A stretch of DNA of 64,000 nucleotides from Pluralibacter gergoviae ATCC 33028 = NBRC 105706 (GTDB lineage Bacteria > Pseudomonadota > Gammaproteobacteria > Enterobacterales > Enterobacteriaceae), in NCBI RefSeq assembly GCF_001598855.1, contig NZ_BCZS01000013.1:62001-126000 (forward strand). The letters are read 5' to 3'. Of this stretch, positions 9,607 through 24,255 are shown one piece after another. The first letter of the stretch is position 1. Every line of letters begins with the position of its first letter. Both the position numbers and the translations under genes were made by a program. The notes below the pieces were generated by a model. It did no database searches. It was not told the origin of the DNA and was given only the letters and a program-made list of their open reading frames with translations.

Positions 9607-10701
9607 ATGGCTCAACATACGCCCCTGTATGAACAACACACCCTGTGCGGCGCCCGCATGGTCGATTTCCACGGCTGGATGATGCCGCTGCACTACGGAT
9701 CGCAGATTGACGAGCACCACGCGGTGCGCACCGACGCCGGCATGTTTGACGTCTCGCACATGACCATTGTCGACCTGCGCGGTTCCCGCACCCGCGAATT
9801 CCTGCGCTACCTGCTGGCCAACGACGTAGGCAAACTGACGAAACCCGGCAAGGCGCTCTACAGCGGTATGCTTAACGCCTCCGGCGGCGTGATTGACGAT
9901 CTGATCGTCTACTTCTTTACGGAAGAGACCTTCCGCCTGGTGGTCAACTCCGCCACCCGTGAAAAAGACCTCGCATGGATAACCGAACACGCCGCCCCCT
10001 TCGCCGTGGAGATTACCGTGCGCGACGACCTGGCGCTGATCGCCGTCCAGGGGCCGAATGCGCAGGCGAAAGCCGCGGCGCTGTTCACTGATGAGCAACG
10101 CGCGGCCGTCGCCGGCATGAAGCCGTTCTTCGGCGTGCAGGCGGGCGACCTGTTTATCGCTACCACCGGTTACACCGGCGAAGCGGGCTATGAAATTGCC
10201 CTGCCGAAAGAGAAAGCGGCCGACTTCTGGCGCGCGCTGGTGGAAGCGGGCGTGAAGCCCTGCGGCCTCGGCGCCCGCGACACCCTGCGCCTGGAGGCGG
10301 GCATGAACCTGTACGGCCAGGAGATGGACGAAGGCGTCTCGCCGCTGGCGGCCAATATGGGCTGGACCATCGCCTGGGAGCCGGCGGACCGCGACTTTAT
10401 CGGCCGCGAGGCGCTGGAGAGTCAGCGCGAGAAGGGCACCGACCAGCTGGTGGGCCTGGTCATGACCGAGAAGGGCGTACTGCGCGGCGAACTGCCGGTG
10501 CGCTTTACCGACGCCGACGGCAATCAGCAGGAAGGCATTATTACCAGCGGCACCTTCTCGCCGACGCTTGGCCACAGCATTGCTCTCGCCCGCGTGCCTG
10601 CGGGCATCGGCGAAACGGCCGTCGTGCAGATCCGCAACCGCGAGATGCCGGTGAAGGTCACCAAACCTGTTTTTGTACGCAACGGCAAGGCCGTGGCGTA
10701 A
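9607..10701 (+). CDS. gcvT: Glycine cleavage system T protein (aminomethyltransferase)
   Basis: 364 residues from the ATG at 9607 ([20 protein letters not shown]), preceded by GACGAGGAAAAG. Transfers the methylene group from H-protein-bound aminomethyl to tetrahydrofolate and releases ammonia. Family features: MFDVSHM near 50 with the conserved Asp, [12 protein letters not shown] near 185, and [18 protein letters not shown] near 225. First gene of gcvTHP, 24 bp before gcvH. Confidence 0.96.
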   Translation: MAQHTPLYEQHTLCGARMVDFHGWMMPLHYGSQIDEHHAVRTDAGMFDVSHMTIVDLRGSRTREFLRYLLANDVGKLTKPGKALYSGMLNASGGVIDDLIVYFFTEETFRLVVNSATREKDLAWITEHAAPFAVEITVRDDLALIAVQGPNAQAKAAALFTDEQRAAVAGMKPFFGVQAGDLFIATTGYTGEAGYEIALPKEKAADFWRALVEAGVKPCGLGARDTLRLEAGMNLYGQEMDEGVSPLAANMGWTIAWEPADRDFIGREALESQREKGTDQLVGLVMTEKGVLRGELPVRFTDADGNQQEGIITSGTFSPTLGHSIALARVPAGIGETAVVQIRNREMPVKVTKPVFVRNGKAVA

Positions 10702-10725
10702 GTCACTGTTTACGGAGAAAATTTG

Positions 10726-11115
10726 ATGAGCAATGTACCTGCAGAACTGAAATACAGCAAAGAACACGAGTGGCTGCGCAAAGAGGCCGACGGCACATAC
10801 ACCGTTGGCATTACCGAGCACGCGCAGGAGCTGCTGGGCGACATGGTGTTTGTTGACCTGCCGGACGTGGGTAAGACCGTTGAGGCGGGCGACGACTGCG
10901 CGGTTGCCGAATCGGTGAAAGCGGCTTCCGACATTTATGCGCCAATCGGCGGTGAAATCGTGGCGGTTAACGACGCGCTCGGCGACTCACCTGAGCTGGT
11001 AAACAATGCGCCGTACGGCGAAGGCTGGATCTTCCGCATTAAGGCCAGCGACGAGTCCCAGCTTGCTGCCCTGCTGGACGCCGCAGCCTACGCATCGCTG
11101 CTCGAAGACGAATAA
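10726..11115 (+). CDS. gcvH: Glycine cleavage system H protein (lipoyl carrier)
   Basis: 129 residues, the E. coli length. Carries the aminomethyl intermediate on a lipoyl-lysine between P, T and L proteins. The lipoylation lysine is in [15 protein letters not shown] at about residue 65. The ATG at 10726 has TACGGAG upstream; an in-frame TTG one codon earlier is less likely. The gap to gcvP is 95 bp and holds a palindromic repeat, so the operon may rely on readthrough across it. Confidence 0.96.
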   Translation: MSNVPAELKYSKEHEWLRKEADGTYTVGITEHAQELLGDMVFVDLPDVGKTVEAGDDCAVAESVKAASDIYAPIGGEIVAVNDALGDSPELVNNAPYGEGWIFRIKASDESQLAALLDAAAYASLLEDE

Positions 11116-11122
11116 ATTTGTT

Positions 11123-11160
11123 CCCCCTCTCCCCCCAGGGGAGAGGGCCGGGGTGAGGGG
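11123..11160. repeat. REP-like GC palindrome between gcvH and gcvP
   Basis: Imperfect palindrome with arms CCCCTCTCCCC and GGGGAGAGGG followed by CCGGGGTGAGGGG. This CCCTCTCCC/GGGAGAGGG type of intergenic palindrome is common in Klebsiella-like genomes, from memory. It sits inside the operon and could stabilise the upstream gcvTH message. A related palindrome occurs within gcvP at 11367-11393. Confidence 0.6.
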
Positions 11161-11210
11161 CAAACCTCCCCCGCAACACCAATCACTGCACGCTTCAGGA
11201 ACCCTCGCTC

Positions 11211-14084
<2,874 letters not shown>

Positions 14085-14106
14085 GCGTATCAATGCTGAT
14101 AAATCA

Positions 14107-14129
14107 GGGCGCCGCGGCGCCCTTTTTTC
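14107..14129 (+). terminator. Rho-independent terminator after gcvP
   Basis: GGGCGCC/GGCGCCC stem with a two-base loop followed by TTTTTT. The ygfF ribosome site GGAGGG comes immediately after, so some readthrough into ygfF is possible. Confidence 0.85.
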
Positions 14130-14139
14130 TGGAGGGAAT

Positions 14140-14883
14140 ATGGCAATTGCCCTGGTGACCGGCGCCAGCCGGGGGATCGGCAAAGCGACGGCCCTGCTGC
14201 TGGCGAAAGCGGGCTATACGGTAGCGGTGAACTATCGTCACAATATTGTGGCGGCCACTGCGGTAGTGAACGCCATTGCGGCACAGGGAGGGAAGGCGCT
14301 GGCGCTGCGGGCCGACGTTGGCGACGAGGCGCAGGTCATGGCGATGTTCAGCGCCCTGGATCGGGAAGGCGAGCCGCTGGCGGCGCTGGTTAACAACGCC
14401 GGCATCCTGTTCCAGCAGAGCCGGGTAGAAGACCTGACGGCCGCCCGCATCAATCAGGTGCTGAGCACCAACGTTACCGGCTATTTTCTCTGCTGCCGCG
14501 AGGCGGTAAAGCGCATGTCCCACCGCCGGGGCGGGCAGGGCGGGGCGATTGTTAACGTCTCCTCCGCCGCCTCGCGCCTGGGATCGCCCGGCGAGTACGT
14601 CGACTATGCGGCCTCAAAAGGTGCGGTAGACAGCCTGACCATCGGCCTGTCGCTGGAGGTGGCCGCTGAGGGCATCCGCGTCAACGGCGTGCGGCCCGGC
14701 CTGATTTATACCGATATCCACGCCAGCGGCGGCGAGCCGGGGCGCGTGGACCGCGTAGCCGCCTCGCTGCCGATGCAGCGCGGCGGTCAGCCGGAAGAGG
14801 TGGCCGAGGCGATCGCCTGGCTGCTGAGCGACAGCGCCTCTTACGTGACCGGCAGCTTTATCGATCTGGCGGGAGGAAAATAG
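14140..14883 (+). CDS. ygfF: SDR-family oxidoreductase YgfF
   Basis: 247 residues. Classical short-chain dehydrogenase with TGASRGIG cofactor loop (about 8-15), NNAG at about 87-90, catalytic Ser in NVSSAASRLG and the YxxxK pair in YVDYAASKGAVD (about 155). Substrate unknown, also in E. coli. Strong ribosome site GGAGGG six bases before the ATG. Gene order gcvP-ygfF-bglA is conserved; ygfF and bglA are convergent. Confidence 0.93.
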   Translation: MAIALVTGASRGIGKATALLLAKAGYTVAVNYRHNIVAATAVVNAIAAQGGKALALRADVGDEAQVMAMFSALDREGEPLAALVNNAGILFQQSRVEDLTAARINQVLSTNVTGYFLCCREAVKRMSHRRGGQGGAIVNVSSAASRLGSPGEYVDYAASKGAVDSLTIGLSLEVAAEGIRVNGVRPGLIYTDIHASGGEPGRVDRVAASLPMQRGGQPEEVAEAIAWLLSDSASYVTGSFIDLAGGK

Positions 14884-14941
14884 CGCCGGGCGACGACGTC
14901 AACGCGGGCTACCTCTGCGCCCCCGGCGCAGAGGCCATCGG

Positions 14942-16402
<1,461 letters not shown>

Positions 16403-16493
16403 TTAGCGGTGAGTCTGGCAAACGCGGAATTAAATGTCACGATATAACAAAATCGCTATTTTGTGATTTGTTACATCCGTAAAACATGGTGTT

Positions 16494-17246
16494 TTATGCT
16501 GATAGTTTCTTTGCCAGCTTGCGCCCCAGGCTTTCAAGAATATAGACCACCGGGATTTGCGTCGTGATGTCATACACGCCGCCTATGCGCATCGGCGTCA
16601 TGTGCCAGGAGAGATTGTAGTCGGCAAGCTTCGCCAGCCGCGACTGTTCGTGGCAGGTTATCGACAGCACCTTGCAGCGGTGCAGGCTGAACTGGCCGGC
16701 AAAGCGCAGGATCTCCTCCGTTTCGCCGGAAACAGACAGCACGATGGCGAGGGCGTTTTTCGCCATGTCGTTGGTTACCGGGAAGTAGGGATCGTCGATG
16801 TGGTTGCTGAATTTACCGACGTTAGAGAAGAAGCGCGCGCCGTATTTCGCCAGCGCGCCGGAGGTGCCTGCGCCGACGAAGATAATGCGCTCGGAAGCGA
16901 GAATGACCTCTACCATCTCATCCAGCTGCTGCTCAAACTCCTCGTTGTTGACGCTTCTGAAGAAGCTGAGCATGTCGCTGGCGCCGGAGAGCGGCTGTGG
17001 AATATCGCTCTGTTCAAGATAGAGCTTAAAGCGCACGCGAAACTCTGAGTAGCCATCGCACTGCAGTTTACGGCAGAATCGCAGCACCGTGGTGGTGGAG
17101 ACGCCCGCCGCATCCGCCAGTTCACGAATGGTCATATACATGACTTTGTCGCGGTTTTTAATGACATACTGGTAGACCATCATCTCCAGGTTATTGAGGC
17201 TGGCGATGGCGGCGTGGGAAAACAGGCTCACGGGGCGGCAACTCAT
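16494..17246 (-). CDS. RpiR/MurR-family regulator next to bglA
   Basis: 250 residues. N-terminal RpiR helix-turn-helix (about 38-65, [20 protein letters not shown]) and a C-terminal SIS sugar-phosphate-binding domain (about 105-235, [20 protein letters not shown]). Lies 118 bp upstream of bglA on the same strand and runs away from yqfB. I infer that it senses a phosphorylated beta-glucoside and controls bglA, possibly together with itself. The ligand cannot be read from sequence. I do not recall this gene at this place in E. coli K-12, so it may be lineage-specific. Confidence 0.82.
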   Translation of the reverse strand: MSCRPVSLFSHAAIASLNNLEMMVYQYVIKNRDKVMYMTIRELADAAGVSTTTVLRFCRKLQCDGYSEFRVRFKLYLEQSDIPQPLSGASDMLSFFRSVNNEEFEQQLDEMVEVILASERIIFVGAGTSGALAKYGARFFSNVGKFSNHIDDPYFPVTNDMAKNALAIVLSVSGETEEILRFAGQFSLHRCKVLSITCHEQSRLAKLADYNLSWHMTPMRIGGVYDITTQIPVVYILESLGRKLAKKLSA

Positions 17247-17273
17247 TTAAGTAAAACAGGAAAGAATCATATC

Positions 17274-17585
17274 ATGGCCCACAATGACATCACTTTTTTT
17301 CAGCGCTTTCAGGAAGACATCCTCGCCGGGCGCAAAACCATCACTATTCGCGACGCCGGTGAATCGCACTTCAAAACCGGCGACGTGCTGCGGGTAGGGC
17401 GCTTCGAGGACGATGGCTATTTCTGCACCGTCGAAGTCACGGCAACCTCGGAAGTGACCCTCGATTCCCTTAGCGACGAGCACGCCCGCCAGGAGAATAT
17501 GACCTTGCCGCAGCTCAAATCGGTCATTGGCGAAATCTATCCGGGCCAGCAGCAGTTTTATGTGATTGCCTTCCGACTTATCTGA
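17274..17585 (+). CDS. yqfB: N4-acetylcytidine amidohydrolase YqfB (ASCH domain)
   Basis: 103 residues from the ATG at 17274 with AGGAAAG upstream. ASCH-fold protein; E. coli YqfB hydrolyses N4-acetylcytidine. Key motifs are [20 protein letters not shown] with the catalytic Lys/Thr region, the Glu in GEIYP and the [11 protein letters not shown] strand. Divergent from the RpiR gene with only 27 bp between starts, so their promoters must overlap or lie inside the neighbouring reading frames. Confidence 0.92.
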   Translation: MAHNDITFFQRFQEDILAGRKTITIRDAGESHFKTGDVLRVGRFEDDGYFCTVEVTATSEVTLDSLSDEHARQENMTLPQLKSVIGEIYPGQQQFYVIAFRLI

Positions 17586-17737
17586 ACAGCTGTCCGGTAA
17601 AATACGTTGATTATCCTGCTGATTTTTATGGGTTTATAAATATTCACGTTTTTATTTCGGCGAACATGTGTTCACTGGAATCATTCTCAGTTAGGCTAGG
17701 GGAGCATCAGACATTTTTTGTTCACCCGGAGTCCAGT

Positions 17738-18397
17738 ATGGTTAGCAAACCATTAATCACGCAGGGGTATTCCCTGACGGAAGAGATCGCCAACAGCATC
17801 AGCCACGGTATCGGCCTGGTGTTCGGTATCGTGGGGCTGGTTCTTTTGCTGGTTCAGGCCGTTGATGCTAATGCCAGCGCTACGGCGATTGCCAGCTACA
17901 GTCTCTACGGCGGCAGCATGATCCTGCTGTTTCTCGCCTCAACCCTCTATCACGCCGTTCCCCACCAGCGGGCCAAGCTGTGGCTGAAGAAATTCGACCA
18001 CTGCGCTATCTACCTGCTGATCGCCGGCACCTATACGCCCTTTCTGCTGGTGGGGCTCAACTCCGGGCTGGCGCGGGGGCTGATGATCGTTATCTGGAGC
18101 CTGGCGCTGCTGGGGATCCTGTTTAAGCTCACTATCGCGCACCGCTTTAAGGTGTTGTCGGTGGTTACCTACCTGCTGATGGGCTGGCTGTCGCTGATCG
18201 TAGTTTATCAGCTGGCGGTGAAGCTCTCCATCGGCGGCGTCACCCTGCTGGCGGCGGGCGGCGTAGTCTATTCGCTGGGCGTCATTTTCTACGTCTGCAA
18301 GCGAATACCGTACAACCACGCTATCTGGCACGGCTTTGTGCTGGGCGGCAGCATCTGCCACTTCCTGGCTATCTATCTGTACGTGGGCCAGGCCTGA
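17738..18397 (+). CDS. trhA: Hemolysin III/PAQR-family membrane protein TrhA (YqfA)
   Basis: 219 residues from the ATG at 17738 ([20 protein letters not shown]), with CCGGAG before it. Seven predicted membrane helices. PAQR/HlyIII signatures: ISHGIG near 22, the SxxxH in STLYHAVP near 69-73, and the C-terminal H-x-x-x-H in [17 protein letters not shown]. In E. coli it affects membrane energetics or fatty-acid homeostasis. The following gene is convergent and a fatty acid desaturase, which may be a coincidence. Confidence 0.92.
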   Translation: MVSKPLITQGYSLTEEIANSISHGIGLVFGIVGLVLLLVQAVDANASATAIASYSLYGGSMILLFLASTLYHAVPHQRAKLWLKKFDHCAIYLLIAGTYTPFLLVGLNSGLARGLMIVIWSLALLGILFKLTIAHRFKVLSVVTYLLMGWLSLIVVYQLAVKLSIGGVTLLAAGGVVYSLGVIFYVCKRIPYNHAIWHGFVLGGSICHFLAIYLYVGQA

Positions 18398-18412
18398 CGC
18401 TGAATTAAAGCT

Positions 18413-18454
18413 AAAAAAAACCCGATCGCCTTCCGTACACTACCGGCGATCGGG
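18413..18454 (-). terminator. Terminator downstream of the desaturase gene
   Basis: Ten-base perfect stem CCCGATCGCC (18421-18430) with GGCGATCGGG (18445-18454). On the minus strand it is followed by a run of eight T. Lies between trhA and the minus-strand desaturase. Confidence 0.85.
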
Positions 18455-18538
18455 TGGTCAATGACCATTAACAACACCATCGGTAAACGCCAGTCGCCTT
18501 AGGGCGCCCCGCGTTAATGCGTTACTGCATGTTCCTCA

Positions 18539-19693
18539 TTAGTTAAGTCTGTATTCCAGCTGCGTCATTTCGATCTCATCGCTCTCGCTTAGCGCCTTAA
18601 AAACGTAGTCCAGCGCGTTGTGTATACCCCATATGTCGAAGTAGTCATAGCTATCCTCGCTGTAGAGCTTATAGGCGTGTTTTTCACGCAATTGAGCGTA
18701 GTCGTACCACTGGCGCACATTGCCGTAGCGGTGGTGCCAGTCATGGCAAACCAGAGAGCCTTGCACGATAAGCATCCGGGTTGGTAGATGGACAAAGAGA
18801 TGCATAAGAAGCCACTTTCCCCAGCGCGCGGAGTTACGCAAAGCGAAACTTTCCGGGCACATCTCGCCGCAAAAACGGGCCAGGCAGTTATTAATATGAC
18901 TGTCTCGCACCGACTCTCCCTCTTTGCGCACCAGCCAGATATGCTCTGTCAGAAGGTGGAGCAGGGATGCCATCTGATAAAAAATGACGAATGGCAGCAG
19001 CAGGATGGCTACTGATGCCGCGATCCCCAACTGGGACATCAGCACTGCAAGCACCAGCCACCAGACCAGCGACATGGCAAGTCTGTAGGCCGGGACGCCT
19101 ACCGTATTGGCTTTCAGACGACCCCAGAAAAAAAACAGATGGAATTTCGGGCTTAATAATGTGCCGACTAAGCGGGTATACAGGTCGCGCTTAGGTGTGC
19201 CTGGCCTGAAACCAAGTTGATAAATAGCGGCAAGATCCTTGTCTTCGAGCGTAGAGAATTCGCGACCGTGGTGTTCATAAACGTGAAACTGGCGGTAAGA
19301 GTCGTATGGCTGCACAATAAGTAGCGTTGAAAGGATTTCACACAGCATTCTGTTAACGCTTTGCGACTTGTAGAGGTGGCCGTGGACGCCGTGGTGAATA
19401 ATCGTAGCCACAATGTAGCGCGCGCCTGAGGTTGAAAAGAGCGCGCCCAGCAAATAACAGAGCAGACGGGCAAGCAGCGGCCACGAAGAGTAGACGGCTA
19501 AACTTGTAAAAAAAATGCCAGCAGCGGTCCATATCAGTGACCATGCCGTCAGCTCCGTGGAAGTGCTCTGCCAGAGCGGCTTGCGATCCGGCAGCTCTTT
19601 ACCCGTGAGCCAGCTCCATACCCCCTGAAAGGGCAATATCTGGTATGATTTTCTTATCGCTGTTGACTGATGATATCCCTTTATCAGACCCAT
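18539..19693 (-). CDS. Membrane fatty acid desaturase
   Basis: 384 residues, at least four membrane helices, and all three histidine boxes of the integral-membrane desaturase/hydroxylase family: HHGVHGH (100-106), HVYEHH (137-142) and HDWHH (317-321), with an additional HLLTEH (246-251). These bind the di-iron centre. Likely introduces a double bond into a fatty acyl or related lipid; substrate and regiospecificity are unknown. Lower GC than the backbone. It is 20 bp downstream of azlD on the same strand, so it may share the azlCD transcript. Enterobacteria normally make unsaturated fatty acids anaerobically with FabA/FabB, so an oxygen-dependent desaturase here is unusual. Confidence 0.85.
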   Translation of the reverse strand: MGLIKGYHQSTAIRKSYQILPFQGVWSWLTGKELPDRKPLWQSTSTELTAWSLIWTAAGIFFTSLAVYSSWPLLARLLCYLLGALFSTSGARYIVATIIHHGVHGHLYKSQSVNRMLCEILSTLLIVQPYDSYRQFHVYEHHGREFSTLEDKDLAAIYQLGFRPGTPKRDLYTRLVGTLLSPKFHLFFFWGRLKANTVGVPAYRLAMSLVWWLVLAVLMSQLGIAASVAILLLPFVIFYQMASLLHLLTEHIWLVRKEGESVRDSHINNCLARFCGEMCPESFALRNSARWGKWLLMHLFVHLPTRMLIVQGSLVCHDWHHRYGNVRQWYDYAQLREKHAYKLYSEDSYDYFDIWGIHNALDYVFKALSESDEIEMTQLEYRLN

Positions 19694-19713
19694 AATAACT
19701 CCGGAAACAGTCG

Positions 19714-20025
19714 TTAAATAAAATGGTTAATGACGTAAAAGGCAGCCAGACTAAGCAGAACCGCCGTCACTATATTTTTGATTGAGAAAGCAATCACCAC
19801 GCTTACCACCGCTGCCAGGAAATAGGGATTTAAGGGAAAGTCCCTGATAGCACCATGATCCATCAGAATAATAGGGCCACAGATAGCGGTTAATAAACAA
19901 GGAGCTGAATATTTAAGTGCTTTATTGATTATCACCGGCAGTTTTAGCGGTACCGTCGGCTCAAGAAAAATATAGCGATTAAAGAAAACAATTAGCGCTA
20001 ACGCAATGATTAAGAACCAGCTCAT
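19714..20025 (-). CDS. azlD: AzlD-family branched-chain amino acid exporter small subunit
   Basis: 103 residues from MSWFLIIALALIVFFNRYIF, with three to four hydrophobic helices. AzlD is the small partner of AzlC (LIV-E type) in export of branched-chain amino acids or their analogues such as azaleucine. The start overlaps the azlC stop, so the two are coupled. An in-frame start at 20100 would extend the protein into the azlC coding region and is unlikely. Confidence 0.85.
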   Translation of the reverse strand: MSWFLIIALALIVFFNRYIFLEPTVPLKLPVIINKALKYSAPCLLTAICGPIILMDHGAIRDFPLNPYFLAAVVSVVIAFSIKNIVTAVLLSLAAFYVINHFI

Positions 20026-20026
20026 T

Positions 20027-20758
20027 TCAGTGCTCCTTGAGTAGTCCGGAAACGAGAACTGCCGTAAACATCCCGCAGAGGCCGGCCAGAACAATGGCAC
20101 TGTCGAAATGGTAGTAACTCAGTACCATCGAAAGTATGAGTGAAACGACAACGCCTACCAGCGTGCTTATCTTTTTAACCATAGGAACCACAATGGTAAT
20201 GAACGTCGCAACAATCGAGTAATCCAGATGGTATTTACCGAGATCGGGAACAGCCGATGCCATCAGGATCCCGAGTAGGCTAAAAAAGTTCCACGATAAA
20301 TAAAATGTTAATCCGGCCCCAATTAAATATGCGGGACTCAGTTCACTACGCTCTTTTTTTGCTTCGCTAAGCGCAAATAGCTCATCGGTCAGTAAAAAAC
20401 CAATCGGCAGGCGGAGTTTTATTTTAAGGCAAGAGACAAATTCTCGTAGCGTCAGGCCATAGATAAAATGCTGGGAGGTGATGAAAAACACCGACACAAC
20501 AATGGTAAACAAACTTGCGCCTGCCATCGTCAGTCCCAGCGTCACAAGTTGAGCCGCACCGGCAAAGATAATTGCCGACATACCAATACTTTGCCAGAAG
20601 GAAAGTCCTGCCTGAATCGCCATGGAACCTGCAAGTATTCCCCACGGGATCACCGAAATACATAGAGGGAGCATCTCTAGCACTCCGCGGAAAAAAGGTG
20701 CCCGGGAAAGCAACTGCGGCTCATTAACGGAACTGGTTTGATAGATGACTTTTCTCAT
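20027..20758 (-). CDS. azlC: AzlC-family branched-chain amino acid exporter large subunit
   Basis: 243 residues from the ATG at 20758 (MRKVIYQTSSVNEPQLL). An in-frame TTG at 20794 is an alternative start. AzlC signature segments: PLCISVIPWGILAGSMAIQAG, IIFAGAAQLV and HFIYGLTLREFV, with about seven or eight membrane helices. Probably exports branched-chain amino acids across the inner membrane together with AzlD. An AraC regulator lies 88 bp upstream on the same strand and probably controls the operon. Confidence 0.88.
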   Translation of the reverse strand: MRKVIYQTSSVNEPQLLSRAPFFRGVLEMLPLCISVIPWGILAGSMAIQAGLSFWQSIGMSAIIFAGAAQLVTLGLTMAGASLFTIVVSVFFITSQHFIYGLTLREFVSCLKIKLRLPIGFLLTDELFALSEAKKERSELSPAYLIGAGLTFYLSWNFFSLLGILMASAVPDLGKYHLDYSIVATFITIVVPMVKKISTLVGVVVSLILSMVLSYYHFDSAIVLAGLCGMFTAVLVSGLLKEH

Positions 20759-20846
20759 AACTAACGCCAACGACTCGATACGATATATCGTCAACGCTAA
20801 CGGACAACAAGAGAAGTGTATTGAATATTATTGCTGGTTTAACCAC

Positions 20847-21689
20847 TTAGCCTTTAATGAATTCACCGGGGGTAAGTCCAAGACTATTTTTAAAATGCCG
20901 GTGAAAATGGCTCTGATCGGTAAAGCCGCAGATCATTGAGGTATCGAGAATAGTAAAGCCCTGGCGCAGTAACTCCTTGGCCTTGCGCAGCCTGGCCTGC
21001 ACCAGGTAAGCGTGGGGCGTCAGTCCGGTCACCGCCTTAAACTGGCGCAGAAAATGCCAGTGGCTGAGGCCGGCCAGCTCCGCCAGCCGGGTGAGCGTAT
21101 GGTCGGCTTCCGGACAGCTTTCGATAAAATCTTTCACTCTCAGGATCCGCTCCGTGGCTGCCGGAAGCCGCTGGGGTGGCCTGCGGGTTCTGCTGTAGCG
21201 TACGCTGAGCAGGGTCAGAGAGGAGAGCAGCAGCGTCTCCTTCAGCAGGTTGTTGCCCTCTTTTGCCAGCATGCTGAAAGTAAGCAGCAGCTGCTCTGAC
21301 AGGCCGGGATCGTGAATGACCGCATCCGGGAACCAGGGGACAAAGCCTTTCCCTTCGGGAAGCTCGCGCAGGATGGTATTCAGCAGATCCGGATGCGGAT
21401 AGATAGCGCGGTAGGCCCAGCCGTGCTCCAGCGCCGAGCTGCCGGTGTGCACGTCGTCGGCGTTGACGATGATGATATCGCCGCGCGGCGCGACGTGCTC
21501 CGCGCCGGAGCGGTAGAAGCGCTGGGCGCCCTGGTCGATAACGCCGATGCAGAAGGTGTCGTGAACGTGGCGGGCAAAGCGCTGCCTGTAGTAGCGCGCC
21601 TGCAGCATATCCACGCCGCCCAGCGCGTCAAGGCGGTGATATTCAGCATGTTCTTTCGGCGATCTCGTCACAGTCTCTCCCGCGCGCAT
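20847..21689 (-). CDS. AraC-family regulator next to azlCD
   Basis: 280 residues. An N-terminal cupin-type AraC-binding domain (about 35-150, with RHVHDTFCIGVIDQG and PRGDIIIVNADDVHTG) and a C-terminal pair of helix-turn-helices (about 180-280, LAELAGLSHWHFLRQFKAVT and MICGFTDQSHFHRHFKNSLG). This architecture is common for AraC regulators adjacent to AzlC or LysE exporters. I infer control of azlCD by an amino acid. The start has no strong ribosome site. Confidence 0.85.
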   Translation of the reverse strand: MRAGETVTRSPKEHAEYHRLDALGGVDMLQARYYRQRFARHVHDTFCIGVIDQGAQRFYRSGAEHVAPRGDIIIVNADDVHTGSSALEHGWAYRAIYPHPDLLNTILRELPEGKGFVPWFPDAVIHDPGLSEQLLLTFSMLAKEGNNLLKETLLLSSLTLLSVRYSRTRRPPQRLPAATERILRVKDFIESCPEADHTLTRLAELAGLSHWHFLRQFKAVTGLTPHAYLVQARLRKAKELLRQGFTILDTSMICGFTDQSHFHRHFKNSLGLTPGEFIKG

Positions 21690-21740
21690 TGGGCTTTGTA
21701 CAAAATTGCCGTCAGCTCCGTAGGGGAGTGACGATATTTA

Positions 21741-22724
21741 TCAGCCTTCCGTCAGCGAATAAGGCAGCGGCTGAATGTGCAGGGCGCCTGCATCCTCGCG
21801 TACGCGAAATTCGCTGTCGGGTTCCATATCATTGTTCATCACCACCTGAACCAGAACGGCGCCATCGTCGAGCTTTACGGCCGCCAGCACGGTGCCGGTA
21901 CGGCGCCAGTTGTCGCCGAGCTTCAGCTCAATATCTTCGCCAGCCTCCGGCGCGCGGTCGGCGGAGCCTGCCAGCGTCCAGAGCGCGCGCCTGTTGGCGC
22001 CGCGGAACTTGGCCCGGGCGACCATCTCCTGGCCGGTATAGCAGCCTTTTTTAAAGCTGATGCCGCCCAGCGCCTGGATATTGGTAGCCTGCGGGAGGAA
22101 CTGGGCGCTGTTGGCCGCGTCAATCACCGGGATACCGGCCTCAATGTCCAGCGCCAGCCACTGCTGGCTGTTATTCAGCGCGGCAGCGCCGCTCAGGGCT
22201 TCGGTGACGCGCTGCGCCGTGGCGTCGCTGACGACCAGCAGGAAGCGCTCCGCCGGATGTTCAAACCACAGCAGCGTGCTGTCATCGTCGCGGGTGACCG
22301 GCGCCTGGGCGTCGGGCAGGGCGGCAAACAGCGCGGTTAAGGCGTCGCGGGCGCCCGGCCCGGCCAGGCCCAGCAGGACGCGGCTATCGTCAGATGCGAT
22401 GGTGACCTTCGAGAACACGGCGTATTTCTTCAGCTCGCTAAGCTGGCTGTCGCGCACGCTGCGGCGCTCGATCCACGCGTAGCCACCGTTGTCCTGAAAC
22501 AGGCGCAGGTTGCTCCACATTTTACCTTTGGCGTCGCAGTGCGCGACGGACAGGTGTTGTTCCGGCGTCAGCTGCGCAACGTCGGCGGTAACCTGGCCCT
22601 GAAGATACTTTTCGCTATCGGCGCCGGTAATGGTGCCGAGCGCCCAGGCCTCAAGCGTCATTAAAGTCAGCGGCAGGCGCGCAGAAGAGGAGGGCTGACG
22701 TGCAGAAAACGGTGTAAAAGCCAT
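21741..22724 (-). CDS. ygfZ: tRNA-modifying/Fe-S maintenance protein YgfZ
   Basis: 327 residues from the ATG at 22724 ([18 protein letters not shown]). An ATG two codons earlier is too close to the AGGAC ribosome site, which sits correctly for 22724. Folate-binding, GcvT-like fold with the diagnostic [17 protein letters not shown] motif (Cys228 region) at about 225-241. Required in E. coli for activity of some Fe-S enzymes such as MiaB. Divergent from sdhE over 247 bp, as in E. coli. Confidence 0.94.
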   Translation of the reverse strand: MAFTPFSARQPSSSARLPLTLMTLEAWALGTITGADSEKYLQGQVTADVAQLTPEQHLSVAHCDAKGKMWSNLRLFQDNGGYAWIERRSVRDSQLSELKKYAVFSKVTIASDDSRVLLGLAGPGARDALTALFAALPDAQAPVTRDDDSTLLWFEHPAERFLLVVSDATAQRVTEALSGAAALNNSQQWLALDIEAGIPVIDAANSAQFLPQATNIQALGGISFKKGCYTGQEMVARAKFRGANRRALWTLAGSADRAPEAGEDIELKLGDNWRRTGTVLAAVKLDDGAVLVQVVMNNDMEPDSEFRVREDAGALHIQPLPYSLTEG

Positions 22725-22869
22725 AGTCATGTCCTGAATAGCTTAACGCAATGTTAATAAGCAATGGTAAAAGAGCCGCTGTGCATTGCAAGGGCTTTCC
22801 GACGTCCATTTGTGCCATTATTCTGCTCTGGTGCGCGCGGGTGAAAAATAAGGTAAACCACAGTTATAA

Positions 22870-23626
<757 letters not shown>

Positions 23627-23635
23627 TCGCGGCTG

Positions 23636-24163
23636 TCAGGAAAAGTGTTCGGCCATCTCGCCGAGGATCTGCTCGCACCAGGTCTGCAGGCGCTCGTCGC
23701 TCAGGTCGTACTGATTGGTTTCATCCAGCGCCAGGCCGACAAACAGCTGGCCGTCGGCAATCACCGGCTTCGGGCTGGTGAACTCATAGCCCTCTGTCGG
23801 CCAGTAGCCAATAAATTTCACTGCTTTGCTTGCCAGCTTATCGTGCAGCATGCCGAGGGCGTCCAGGAACCACTCCCCGTAGCCAATCTGATCGCCCATG
23901 CCGTACAGGGCGACGATTTTGCCGTCGAGATTGAGCGCGTCCAGCTGCCCCCAGACCGCTTCCCAGTCCTCCTGAATCTCGCCAAAATCCCAGGTGGGAA
24001 TGCCGAGGATCAGCACGTCGTACTGCTCCATCAGCGCCGGGGAGTCGTCTTTCAGATTGTGCAGCGTGACCAGCTCCGGGCCGATAATGTCGCGGATTTT
24101 TTCCCCGGCCATCTCGGTATAGCAGGTGCTGGAACCGTAAAACAGACCAATTTTCATTACCAT
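23636..24163 (-). CDS. fldB: Flavodoxin 2 (FldB)
   Basis: 175 residues, long-chain flavodoxin. FMN phosphate loop [12 protein letters not shown] (about 5-16), flavin-stacking regions [13 protein letters not shown] (with the conserved Trp) and [13 protein letters not shown]. Single-electron carrier in the cytoplasm. The start could be the ATG at 24163 or at 24157; a GAGAG stretch lies upstream of both. Divergent from xerD. Confidence 0.94.
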   Translation of the reverse strand: MVMKIGLFYGSSTCYTEMAGEKIRDIIGPELVTLHNLKDDSPALMEQYDVLILGIPTWDFGEIQEDWEAVWGQLDALNLDGKIVALYGMGDQIGYGEWFLDALGMLHDKLASKAVKFIGYWPTEGYEFTSPKPVIADGQLFVGLALDETNQYDLSDERLQTWCEQILGEMAEHFS

Positions 24164-24255
24164 AACTCTCAGTACAGGCTTTGACTTTGCGCTAGTGTAT
24201 CAGAAAGGGGCTGCATTAAGGCATAATGGCCCGATTGCATCCGTAAGAGGCCGAT

